Shown here: positions 32,792 through 39,555 of the stretch, in pieces | Layout: each line of letters starts with the position of its first letter | How positions within the stretch are numbered: the first letter of the stretch is position 1 | Assembly (NCBI GenBank): GCA_030612045.1 | Contig: JAUWOP010000008.1 | Span: forward strand, 1-39,728 | DNA length: 39,728 bases | Origin: Chloroflexota bacterium | Lineage (GTDB): Bacteria; Chloroflexota; Dehalococcoidia; UBA2247; JAUWOP01 | Direction of reading: 5' to 3' | Made by a program: the position numbers and the translations under genes | The notes under the pieces: generated by a model | The model's database searches: none | Seen by the model: the letters and a program-made list of their open reading frames with translations, nothing else | Told to the model about the DNA's origin: nothing

Positions 32792-33106
32792 AGTCTCTTC
32801 CAACACAAGGTGAGTCTGAAAGACTTAGGACAGCTTGTTTATGATTGGGACATACGACTGATTATGAACGAATGCAGACGATAGAACAAGCCAGGCAATT
32901 TCTAGAAGGGGGGTGAGACAGTAGAGTTCAGGGGTTCATCTAAGGGGTGGATAGGCTAAAGGCTGTTAGAGGATTGCCTTCAGCCTTTAGCCTAACTACC
33001 TAAGAGCGGTATATACAGAAGGTTACAGGGTATTCCAGGGGCAGGTATCCAGGACTGATAAGAGAGTACAAACAGACGGGGCAACTGAAGAAAACAGGTA
33101 ACCGTT
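32792..33106 (+). pseudogene. Transposase/integrase N-terminal relic, interrupted by small repeats
   Basis: The first 175 bases are shared with 35438-35616. From ATG 32872 the frame gives MQTIEQARQFLEG, then (after a one-base insertion in a G run) SETVEFRGSSKG. After the hairpin element at 32945-33001 the reading resumes as RYIQKVTGYSRGRYPGLIREYK then QTGQLKKTG. Together this is the helix-turn-helix N-terminus of an IS481/IS3-like integrase-type transposase, with its middle replaced by the hairpin and its end cut by a second palindromic repeat at 33101. The catalytic DDE part is missing. Confidence 0.7.
32945..33001. repeat. Complete hairpin element inside the transposase relic
   Basis: GGTGGATAGGCTAAAGGCTG and its inverse CAGCCTTTAGCCTAACTACC flank a short loop. 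It is the same family as 11339-11398, with A in place of G in both arms (compensatory change). It replaces an estimated 30 codons of the transposase gene. The compensatory change suggests that the stem itself is kept. Confidence 0.8.
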
Positions 33107-33242
33107 CACCCGCTCTCATGTCATTGCGAGGAGTGTAGCGACGAAGACGCAAGCTAATCCCTTTAATCCCCCTTAGTCCCCCTTTAGTAAAGGGGGACTA
33201 AGGGGGATTGCTTCGCTTCGCTCGCAATGACACAGGTGAACG
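33101..33242. repeat. Composite palindromic repeat with ACCGTTCACC/GGTGAACG ends
   Basis: The outer ends ACCGTTCACC and GGTGAACG are inverted. Inside are TCATTGCGAGGAGTGTAGCG and CTTCGCTCGCAATGACA, and in the core AATCCCCCTTAGTCCCCC with its inverse GGGGGACTAAGGGGGATT. Thus two repeat types seen singly at 10451-10538 and 7661-7737 are nested in one unit. The rest of the 33243-33394 gap holds no clear gene. Confidence 0.75.
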
Positions 33243-33394
33243 ATCACCCCAAATTGGAGAGCGGGCGAAACCGGATCCGAAGGGGCAGCCTGGTTATATC
33301 CGGATAGACACAGCGTGGACACAATCGAGCAATTCCCCTTTACCCTGGAGAGGGAACTTGCCCTATCCAAAAAACCATCTCTGGCAGGCAAGCG

Positions 33395-34266
33395 GTGAAA
33401 GCCTATCTCGAACCCGGGGACGTAGAGCGCCTGGAGGAAGCAGCTACTTGCCAGAAAGATAAGCTACTCATCAGGCTCCTTTTTCATTTGGGTTGCCGCA
33501 TCTCGGAAGCTTTGGCTCTGCGGGTGGGAGATGTGGACTTCGCCAGAGGCACAGTGATTATCCTTCATCTTAAGAGGCGTATCAGCTTGTCTTGTCCGAA
33601 GTGTGGGGTAAAACTGGGCAAAAGGCATCACTTCTGCCCCGAGTGTGGTGAGGAGGTGAGTGAGGCTACGATGTGGCAGCAACAGCATCGCCGAATGAGG
33701 GTGCTGCCTATATAGATAGTGACACACTGGATATGCTAGGAGGGTTTATAAAGGGGCGCGATGGGAACGATATTATCTTTGGCATCAACCGCCATAGAGC
33801 CTGGCAAATAGTGAGAGGGTGCGCTAGAAGAGCTGGCCTTCCAGATTTGGTCAATCCTGATACAGGGAAGGTAAGAGGTGTAAGTCCCCACCGCTTAAGG
33901 GATGCCTTCGCTGTCCATGCGGTGAAGTTAGATGATTCGGGGGGTGGTCTAAGACTCCTCCAAGAGCACCTGGGACATGCCAGCTTCAATACCATGGCAA
34001 GGTATAGAAAGGTAGCTGGTGAGGAACATCGTGAATGGTATCAAAAGCTGTGGCCCAGAACTCAAGAGAAAATTGTTCACCCATGTAATCGACCTTTCCT
34101 TGTAGGGTGCAAAACAGCCAGCGTAAAGGATGCGAGACCAAAAACGGCAAGCACCACCAAGGGTCAGTTGCTCACTGTCATTCCTGCGAAAGCAGGAATC
34201 CACATTGGAGCGGAGATAGATTCCCGCCTACGCGGGAATGACATAGGTGAACGGTTATATGATTAA
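33395..34266 (+). pseudogene. Tyrosine recombinase with zinc-ribbon insertion, frameshifted
   Basis: The first frame (GTG 33395) encodes AYLEPGDVERLEEAA, then FHLGCRISEALALRVGDVDF with the first catalytic Arg. It also has an insert with two CxxC pairs (SCPKCGVKLGKRHHFCPECG), a zinc ribbon. The second frame continues IDSDTLDMLGGFI and holds SPHRLRDAFAVHAVK (HxxR), LLQEHLGHASF and the nucleophile region NTMARYRKVAG. The join needs removal of one TA in CCTATATAGATAG near 33710-33714. The N-terminal SAM-like DNA-binding domain is absent. The end reads on through a palindromic repeat (VIPAKAGIH ... SRLRGND). Probably a dead integrase of a mobile element; with one frame correction it would be almost complete. 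Confidence 0.78.
34177..34242. repeat. dRS3-like palindromic repeat
   Basis: GTCATTCCTGCGAAAGCAGGAATC and GATTCCCGCCTACGCGGGAATGAC form two small hairpins that are inverse of each other. The core ATTCCCGC-NNN-GCGGGAAT type is widespread in bacteria and was first known from Neisseria. Here it overlaps the 3' part of the recombinase frame and gives it an artificial tail. GGTGAACGG follows, as for the other repeats of this region. Confidence 0.8.
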
Positions 34267-34325
34267 AGCCAAATCGGCGGTGCAACTGGGTCTCTTTTAG
34301 GCAGGATTGCACGAAGTGGACTACT

Positions 34326-34422
34326 GTTTAACGTTCCCAGCACATACGACGTTGCGACCAAAGGGAACACAATGTCCCGAAGGGCAAGGGCATAAACCCG
34401 CAGCGTATATGCTGTGTTATGT
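34326..34422. repeat. attC-like imperfect inverted repeat
   Basis: GTTTAAC at the left fits the integron R'' core (RYYYAAC), and GTTATGT at the right nearly fits R' (GTTRRRY). Between them CAGCACATACG and CGTATATGCTG are inverted arms with GTTGCG/CGCAG bulged inner boxes, and a ~40-base central part that can itself fold (GGGAACA...TGTCCC). The 97-bp length is in the attC range. The nearby recombinase is not an IntI by its features. It could instead be the end of another mobile element. The remaining parts of 34267-34461 show no gene. Confidence 0.4.
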
Positions 34423-34461
34423 AAGACGGCACATCATTATAACTGGCTCTGCCGCTCTAAG

Positions 34462-34680
34462 CTATGCCGAAGGCGCTTTCTTTCGCCTCCAGGAGTATTT
34501 AATTACTTCTTCTGGGCAATTATCAACACAGGTGCCATATAGAATACATTCCGAATTCTCCATGGAACCACTTTGCACCATCTTACTAACCTCTAAACTC
34601 ATTGGGCAATTCTTCTCGCATGTCTTACATTGTTTGCATTTATCACTTACAGCCTTGGTGTCCCGGTTCGCGACCCATCA
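34462..34680 (-). pseudogene. C-terminal relic of a 4Fe-4S ferredoxin-domain protein
   Basis: The minus strand reads VSDKCKQCKTCEKNCPMSLE, a full CxxCxxCxxxCP motif, then SECILYGTCVDNCPEEVIKY with a second, altered motif (CxxxxxCxxxCP) and SWRRK before TAG at 34462-34464. This is like the C-terminus of NapH/polyferredoxin-type membrane proteins. The upstream part hits a TGA near 34690 and no start is present, so most of the gene has been lost. The segment 34681-34810 upstream shows no clear gene. Confidence 0.65.
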
Positions 34681-34810
34681 GGGCAACAACTCAAACATTC
34701 CCTCAAGCCTGCATCAGGCATGGCTAAACAATTCGCCCTTTAGTTTAATGCCTATTCAGAGATTCGGGAAAAACAAGATTGCTCCCCGAGCTAACGAGCT
34801 TTGCATTAGG

Positions 34811-35071
34811 TCATGGCTTTTTCAACACCTTGTCATGCTCCTCCACATTGCGCATGAAGATGATTTCTCCGACCATCTCAAAAGTCATACGCAATCTCTT
34901 TGAAGGACGAGCTTCCCAGATGTTCTTCCTACCTTCCATTTTCTTGACTCGGAGACCAGGGTATTTTGGGTTATCACCTAATAGAGTAAGTGCCTTACGA
35001 ACGCTCCGCTTTTCAGCATTAGTGAGTTTCCCATATGCCTGTTCAAATTGCTCAGTGAAGAGGATCTCCAC
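34811..35071 (-). CDS. RelE/ParE family toxin
   Basis: An 86-residue RelE-fold protein: ILFTEQFEQAYGKLTNAEKR at the start, KALTLLGDNPKYPGLRVKKM in the middle, and IWEARPSKRLRMTFEMVG, then IIFMRNVEEHDKVLK with the C-terminal histidine. Such toxins cut mRNA on the ribosome or poison gyrase. GTG start at 35069-35071, two bases after the end of the antitoxin reading frame, so the pair is one operon. The toxin gene is intact, although its antitoxin has a premature stop. Confidence 0.82.
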   Translation of the reverse strand: MEILFTEQFEQAYGKLTNAEKRSVRKALTLLGDNPKYPGLRVKKMEGRKNIWEARPSKRLRMTFEMVGEIIFMRNVEEHDKVLKKP

Positions 35072-35073
35072 AG

Positions 35074-35358
35074 CTATACTTTGCCCTCAAGATACTTGAC
35101 TGCATCAGTGGCTGACTCGAATCTCTTCACCCGTCCAGCTTTTATGTCTTCGCCTGCCTTGCGTTCCCCCTTTTGTCACTCTTCAGTCCAGAAGTAAGCC
35201 TGGCTGGCGTCCACAAGCTTCTTCGGCGTCAATACTATGCGCCCTTCTTCATCAAGCTTGACCTCAACAAAATCGCCGGGTTGCATGTTAGTCTTTATCC
35301 TGATTTCTTTAGGAAGAGTAACCTGCCCACCACTGGTTAACTTTGTTAGTGCACCCAT
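35074..35358 (-). pseudogene. AbrB/MazE-like antitoxin with an in-frame TGA
   Basis: From ATG 35358 (GGAGGA upstream) the product is GALTKLTSGGQVTLPKEIR, a SpoVT/AbrB DNA-binding domain of about 45 residues, ending in ASQAYFWTEE at TGA 35176-35178. The same frame continues past the stop for 33 codons, QKGERKAGEDIKAGRVKRF then ESATDAVKYLEGKV, to TAG 35074-35076. The latter part is the toxin-binding tail usual in this family, and the TGA stands where relatives have Trp (TEEWQ). The gene is thus either a nonsense mutant or a site of read-through. The DNA-binding domain alone could still bind the operator. Confidence 0.75.
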
Positions 35359-35382
35359 TGAAATTTCCTCCATCATTGGCTC

Positions 35383-35419
35383 ATTATATCATTATTCAAT
35401 GAAATCTTACCATATATGG
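35383..35419 (-). promoter_or_regulatory. Toxin-antitoxin promoter -10 and upstream palindrome
   Basis: TATAAT on the minus strand (35383-35388) lies 25 bases before the antitoxin ATG. The perfect palindrome CCATATATGG at 35410-35419 is at the expected position for the -35 region and could be the AbrB operator. No clear -35 box is seen. Confidence 0.4.
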
Positions 35420-35437
35420 TTTGCCAGGACAAGAGGA

Positions 35438-35616
35438 AGTCTCTTCCAATACAAGATGAGCCTGAAGAGTTCAGGCAGTTCGTTTATAATTGGGACATGT
35501 GACTGATTATGAACGATGAACGAATGCAGACGATAGAACAAGCCAGGCAATTTCTAGACGGGAGTGAGCCACTAGAGTTCAGGAGTTTATCTAAGGGGTG
35601 GATAGGCTAAAGGCTG
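35438..35616 (+). pseudogene. Second transposase N-terminal relic (repeat copy)
   Basis: It is about 85% identical by eye to 32792-32965. From ATG 35524 it reads MQTIEQARQFLDGSEPLEF then RSLSKGWIG and stops at 35610. It is cut at the same point as the first copy by a half hairpin element (GTGGATAGGCTAAAGGCTG). So the truncated, hairpin-bearing unit was itself copied, or both copies were hit at the same site. It has no catalytic domain. Confidence 0.7.
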
Positions 35617-35630
35617 AAGGCATCTCCACA

Positions 35631-36077
35631 TTAGAAACTATTCCAATGAAGAACTGTCTCCAGTTTCTTCTTGGGAACATGAAGCACGCCATCTTTATCC
35701 TTCCAATATTTCACCGAGCCCTCAGATGACTCTTCGACCGGACTTTCGTCAGGATAACCCAAAGCCAGGACCAATGAAATTTCGTAATCTCCAGGGATAT
35801 TCAGTATTTTTCTCAATTTATCCCTGTCCACGCTGGCAATGGGACAGGAACCTATGCCTTCCTCCAGTGCCGCGAGTATCATATTCTCCATTGCTGCTCC
35901 AATGTCATATGAAGATGATGGCACTCCGATATCCCTGTTTTTAAGTATGACAATGTAGGTTCTGGGTCTCTTGCCCTGAGGCGGGTGACCCTCTGGGCTG
36001 ATGTATGCCGCTCATTTCAAGGTAGAAAACACTTGAGATAACAGACGGTCATCATCTATTATGATGTATTTCAGAGG
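35631..36077 (-). pseudogene. Nitroreductase family protein, 5'-truncated with an in-frame TGA
   Basis: The intact part (MPSSSYDIGAAMENMILAA) holds the FMN-binding segment ALEEGIGSCPIASVDRDKL and EISLVLALGYPDESP. The frame extends upstream as YISPEGHPPQGKRPRTYIV, then a TGA at 36012-36014 where relatives have Trp (TLK-W-AAY), and further to PLKYIIIDDDRLLSQVF. The N-terminal ~60 residues are missing and the frame runs into the fragment of an AAA ATPase at about 36077. It is therefore a pseudogene of an NAD(P)H:FMN nitroreductase-type enzyme. If translation began at an internal start, only 97 residues would be made. Confidence 0.78.
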
Positions 36078-36691
36078 ACATCATTGGACATGAGCAAACC
36101 AAGGAACTTCTAAGAGCCGCTCTACTAGCTGAGCGTCCTGTTCATGTGCTCCTTACCGGGCCCCCCGCACTGGCAAAGACCCTGTTTCTATGGGATCTGG
36201 AGCGTGTCGCTGGTGAGGCTGCCCTGTGGCTGGTAGGCTCAGCCACCTCAAAGGCGGGATTGTGGGACCTGGTAGCCGAGCGAGAGCCCCAGGTCTTGCT
36301 CATTGATGAGCTTGACAAGATGGGGGCAGCGGATACCGCAGCGCTGCTCAGCCTCATGGAAGGTGGTAGGCTGGTGAGGGCTAAAAAGGGCAGGGAACTC
36401 GATGCCACTGTTCCCATCCGAGTGGTGGCAGCTACTAATAATGACGGCAAGCTATCGCCGGAGCTGCGTTCCCGTTTTGCCATACGCAGACTTCAATCCT
36501 ACACCAGAGAGGAGTATCGCACAGTAATAAAGGGGGTGCTCACGCACCGTGAGGAGGTCGCTCCAGAGATAGCTGAGGAGATTGCCCACAGGCTTGATGG
36601 CAGGACCCAGGATGTGCGGGACGCCGTCCGAGTCGCCAGGCTATCACCCCAGGTAGGGGTGGAGAAGGCAATTAAGCCTGTGCCGTGGTAA
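36065..36691 (+). pseudogene. AAA+ ATPase, N-terminally truncated
   Basis: The open frame begins without a start (SEDIIGHEQTKELLRAALL) and has a Walker A in the form LLTGPPALAKTLFL (A replaces the usual G), Walker B VLLIDELDKM, sensor 1 RVVAATNN and arginine finger ELRSRFAIRR. The small lid domain follows (VRDAVRVARLSPQVGVEKAI). It resembles RuvB/MoxR-like single-domain AAA proteins. The normal N-terminus is lost at the junction with the nitroreductase fragment. If a start at 36146 were used, Walker A would be at the very end. Function is unknown and it is probably dead. The 125 bp after it hold no clear gene. Confidence 0.65.
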
Positions 36692-36816
36692 TCGAGGATT
36701 TCATCTTTAAGCACCGGTTGCAGAATACGCCCTAATGTTCAGCCTGTTGATATTAGGCGGCATATGAGTATCGCTGCGTCTAGCTGCTCAAGTGATGGGA
36801 GACTGTGTTAACTTAA

Positions 36817-37633
36817 TCAAACGCGAGCGGCTAGCCAAGTCTCCATATCGGCCAAGACCTGTTCATGTTCTGGCTCGTTAAAGATTTCGTGGTAGAAACC
36901 CTCGTAGAGCTTCAGTGTTTTATCGCTTGAGCTTATCCGTTCGTATAACATCTGGCTGCCTTCCGGATCAGACAACCGGTCAGCGGTTCCGTGCATAATC
37001 AAGGTAGGCAAGTTGATTTGTGGCATTCGGCATGGCAGTTCCTGCCATGTCTTAATCAGTTCGGCACCTAACCGGGCACGGACCTTACCTCGGTAGACAA
37101 GCGGGTCATTCACATAGGCATCCACAATAGCCTTGTCCCTGCTGATAGCAGAAGCATCGAGGACGGTGACGCCCATTTTGGGTAGCAGTACTGAGAGCAG
37201 CCGACCCGCTGCTATGACTACTGGCGACAGGCTAGAGCCTACCTTCAGACTTGCCCCAGACACCAGGAGCCCAGCTAGTTCATGTTGATGATCTATAGCG
37301 TAGGCAGTAGCAATTGTTCCTCCCATACTATGACCAAAGAGAAAAATCTTGGTGTCACCATGCTCACCATGTACTACATCGAAAAAGGTTTTAAGGTCAC
37401 CGAGGTAGTCAGAGAACCGCTCAACATGGCATTGTAAACCCTCGGTGGTCAAAGCCATAAACGGCATAGCCTTTGGCTATGAAGTAGCCAGCCAAGTTTG
37501 CATAGCGCCCGCTGTGCTCATCTAGTCCATGGACGACTAGCAATATCGCCTTGGGATCTCTGTCTGGTAGCCAATACTGGTAATATAGGTTAAGGTTCTT
37601 GTATTCTCTGAATCTACTTTCTGCATGTTTCAT
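36817..37633 (-). pseudogene. Alpha/beta hydrolase (monoacylglycerol-lipase-like), broken by a small deletion
   Basis: The N-terminal part reads LLVVHGLDEHSGRYANLAG and VYGFDHRGF. The C-terminal part, in another frame, reads GLQCHVERFSDYLGDLKTF, nucleophile elbow FGHSMGGTIATAY, LIMHGTADRLSDPEGS (acid) and EGFYHEIFNEPE (histidine). At 37446-37460 about five codons of the normal HRGHGxSEG loop are missing together with a frame change. All catalytic triad positions remain. Family enzymes split lipid esters such as monoglycerides. Upstream, 37634-37897 shows no gene apart from a hairpin. Confidence 0.8.
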
Positions 37634-37820
37634 GCTTCTGCTTTTCTTCTCTGGAAATAGGATCTAATGGGTATATCTCCGAACAGCAGGATATCTTCGT
37701 CCGCTATCATTTGTCAGCATCCTATCAACTCGTAACTATCAAGCCTACAGCATATTATTTTGGGTCTGGGCAAACAAGAAATAATAAGAAACAAACTATC
37801 GCGGTTTTACATTGCACGTT

Positions 37821-37838
37821 CCGTCAGATTATTGACGG
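37821..37838. repeat. Perfect hairpin CCGTCA/TGACGG
   Basis: A 6-bp stem and 6-base loop lie in the 264-bp gap between the broken hydrolase and the broken unknown gene. No T-run follows. A second imperfect stem, GGGCAAAGCCC, is close by at 37863-37873. Function unknown. Confidence 0.35.
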
Positions 37839-37897
37839 AGTGACATAGCCAATGGATACGCACGGGCAAAGCCCTTGGAACTCCGCCCTTCGGGTTA

Positions 37898-38417
37898 TTA
37901 GAGCTCTTCCTTCAATCGTTTAGAAGCGTAAGAAAACAACGCTGTCTCTATATCGGCGACAATTCAAATTCCCTTCTCACGTAAACCGATAGCAATGTAA
38001 GTAGGCCCCATTCCTTTAATATTTTTTCGTAATGATCTTAGATGAGTGGAGAAATCAATCTTGGGGGATTCAGCTAAATCACCACCATCGTATAGTGATA
38101 TTCTTATATGCTCAGGACAGTGAACTCCCCTTGTATTTCTCAAACCTCCTCATTTGGCGACTCTTGTAATGAGGGCTTTGGTCAAATATCCATGCTTTGC
38201 CGCCATTGTCAAATCCGCCTCGAGTTGCCGCATCTCAGGGAAGCCATTCTCCCATGTATCCCGAGCCCAGTTTATATTCCCTGTACAAGGAGCCTAAATC
38301 GTGGTCAGCTAGAAAGCTCTCTATCCGTTCCTGAAGCTGGATAGATAAAGGCATGTCCCGATGCCCCCCGCTAAGATTGCCTGCATCTGGAGTGATTTTG
38401 CCATTTATCAACCCCAA
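37898..38417 (-). pseudogene. Unknown gene with one frameshift and one or two in-frame TGA codons
   Basis: From ATG 38417 the frame encodes PLSIQLQERIESFLADHDL and YREYKLGSGYMGEWLP. After removal of one C in CCC near 38240 it continues EMRQLEADLTMAAKHGYLTK, VAK, TGA (38150-38152), GGLRNTRGVHCPEH, IDFSTHLRSLRKNIKGMGPT and YIAIGLREKGI. A second TGA at 37964-37966 is followed by IVADIETALFSYASKRLKEEL and TAATAA. The first TGA seems to replace Trp. I do not recognise the family; it looks soluble and helical. It is broken unless TGA is read through. Confidence 0.6.
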
Positions 38418-38457
38418 GGGTGATAATCCCCAAAGCTACATGAATACCAATACATTT

Positions 38458-38688
38458 TTATCTCCTTCCTCTCGGATTAAATTGTTGGAAGAAATTTCCA
38501 ATTCTGCTCAAAAAACCTCCCTGACTTCGAGACTCAAGAGAACTTTGATTTCCGCCTGTGCCTTTTCTTCCGCCAGTCATCACTCCCGATCCTCTTTGAG
38601 AGCTTGACTGGCCTCTTCCACCAAGACGTCTACCTCTACCGTCTCTGGCTCCTCCTCCGATAGGACCTGTACCATCTCCTCTTGGCAT
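38458..38688 (-). CDS. DUF5320 small glycine-rich protein
   Basis: The 76-residue protein starts MPRGDGTGPIGGGARDGRG, the N-terminal signature of DUF5320 proteins common in anaerobic bacteria and archaea. The middle is Gly/Ser/Arg-rich and the end is FLSRIGNFFQQFNPRGRR. The function of the family is unknown; it is often beside iron-sulfur or NifB/Mrp-like genes, and here it is downstream of a 4Fe-4S protein and an ARMT1-like gene. A GGAGGT ribosome-binding site precedes the ATG. Confidence 0.75.
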   Translation of the reverse strand: MPRGDGTGPIGGGARDGRGRRLGGRGQSSSQRGSGVMTGGRKGTGGNQSSLESRSQGGFLSRIGNFFQQFNPRGRR

Positions 38689-38700
38689 TTTAACCTCCCT

Positions 38701-39555
38701 CTAATGATAGTTTGTAAGATTACTTTTCAGTATCATGTCATTAACCTCACATCCGATATCCTCAGCAATCACTGGGCATTTTACCTTAAGCAAGAAGAAT
38801 ATAGGTGCCCTGTCCTCTGATAGTGTTTCGAAATTGCCTTGCCCTTTGCTAACGATTAATGGCGCCTTATGATAAATTTCAAGAAATTCTTCTGAGCAAA
38901 GTTTTAGAACCGTGCCAGGGGCATCTGAGCCATTAGATATAACCCTAGCTATTTTATCTATCCCGCAATCGTGGGCATCTTCAATCAAGACATCATTGAT
39001 GATTGGTTTATTCCTCACTACATAGATTATCTCCTTTTGCAACTCTTCGATCAGAAGTTTATCGAATACTATTTCCCCAGCATTATCTCCTAAATAGAGG
39101 ATCGATTCAGCATTATCTAGAGCTTGTTTGAACTCAGGATAGTCGAAAACAGCGAAGTCGCTTTTTAGGCAGTTTGCCACTTCCTTTTCAATATCGAAAG
39201 ATGTTGGCGTGCCATAGTCGATGATATTGCCGGCGGTAGCCAACCTTATCGCGGTGAGGATCCTGTCTTTCGAATTTTCAACCATCATCTTCAACTTCGG
39301 GTATAGATTTAATATAAGTTGATTACTGTCTTTTTTAATCTCCCTGAAAGGGTCCTCATTACCAGTTAGCTTGTTAACTGACTGGTAAATAATTCTCCCC
39401 ATCTCCGGAGGTGTACTTTCTAGAGGAAACTCAGGTACTAATTTGGAAACCTCACCTAATATCTTCTTTTGCATATTTTCATTAGCACCGGCAATCCTTG
39501 CTGCCTTTAGTGCCTGTGAAAAAAAACATGGGATACAATCTAAGTACGTTCTCAA
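38701..39555 (-). CDS. ARMT1-like/DUF89 damage-control phosphatase
   Basis: A 284-residue protein with the DUF89 features: the N-terminal CIPCFFSQALKAARIAGA (CxxC), the metal site ESILYLGDNAGEIVFDKLL near residue 150, VRNKPIINDVLIEDA, RVISNGSDAPGT and LIVSKGQGNFETLSE, then KCPVIAED at the end. Family members remove phosphate from damaged sugar phosphates or other metabolites with a divalent metal. The start is TTG at 39555, overlapping the TGA of the preceding ferredoxin-type gene (TTGA), so the two are coupled. DUF5320 follows 12 bp downstream. The precise substrate is unknown. Confidence 0.87.
   Translation of the reverse strand: MRTYLDCIPCFFSQALKAARIAGANENMQKKILGEVSKLVPEFPLESTPPEMGRIIYQSVNKLTGNEDPFREIKKDSNQLILNLYPKLKMMVENSKDRILTAIRLATAGNIIDYGTPTSFDIEKEVANCLKSDFAVFDYPEFKQALDNAESILYLGDNAGEIVFDKLLIEELQKEIIYVVRNKPIINDVLIEDAHDCGIDKIARVISNGSDAPGTVLKLCSEEFLEIYHKAPLIVSKGQGNFETLSEDRAPIFFLLKVKCPVIAEDIGCEVNDMILKSNLTNYH

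Noticed and set aside
33101-34242. CRISPR array
   Set aside because: The repeated units here are palindromic dispersed elements of unequal size without regular spacers, and no cas gene is present.
34307-34903. A 198-codon open frame on the plus strand
   Set aside because: It runs through the attC-like hairpin, antisense to the ferredoxin relic and to the toxin gene; the protein has no domain character.
35176-38152. A general change of the genetic code (TGA = Trp)
   Set aside because: TGG codons are common in the same genes and TGA is the proper stop of the RelE-like toxin, YidD, frameshifted hydrolase and several other genes at their normal family lengths.
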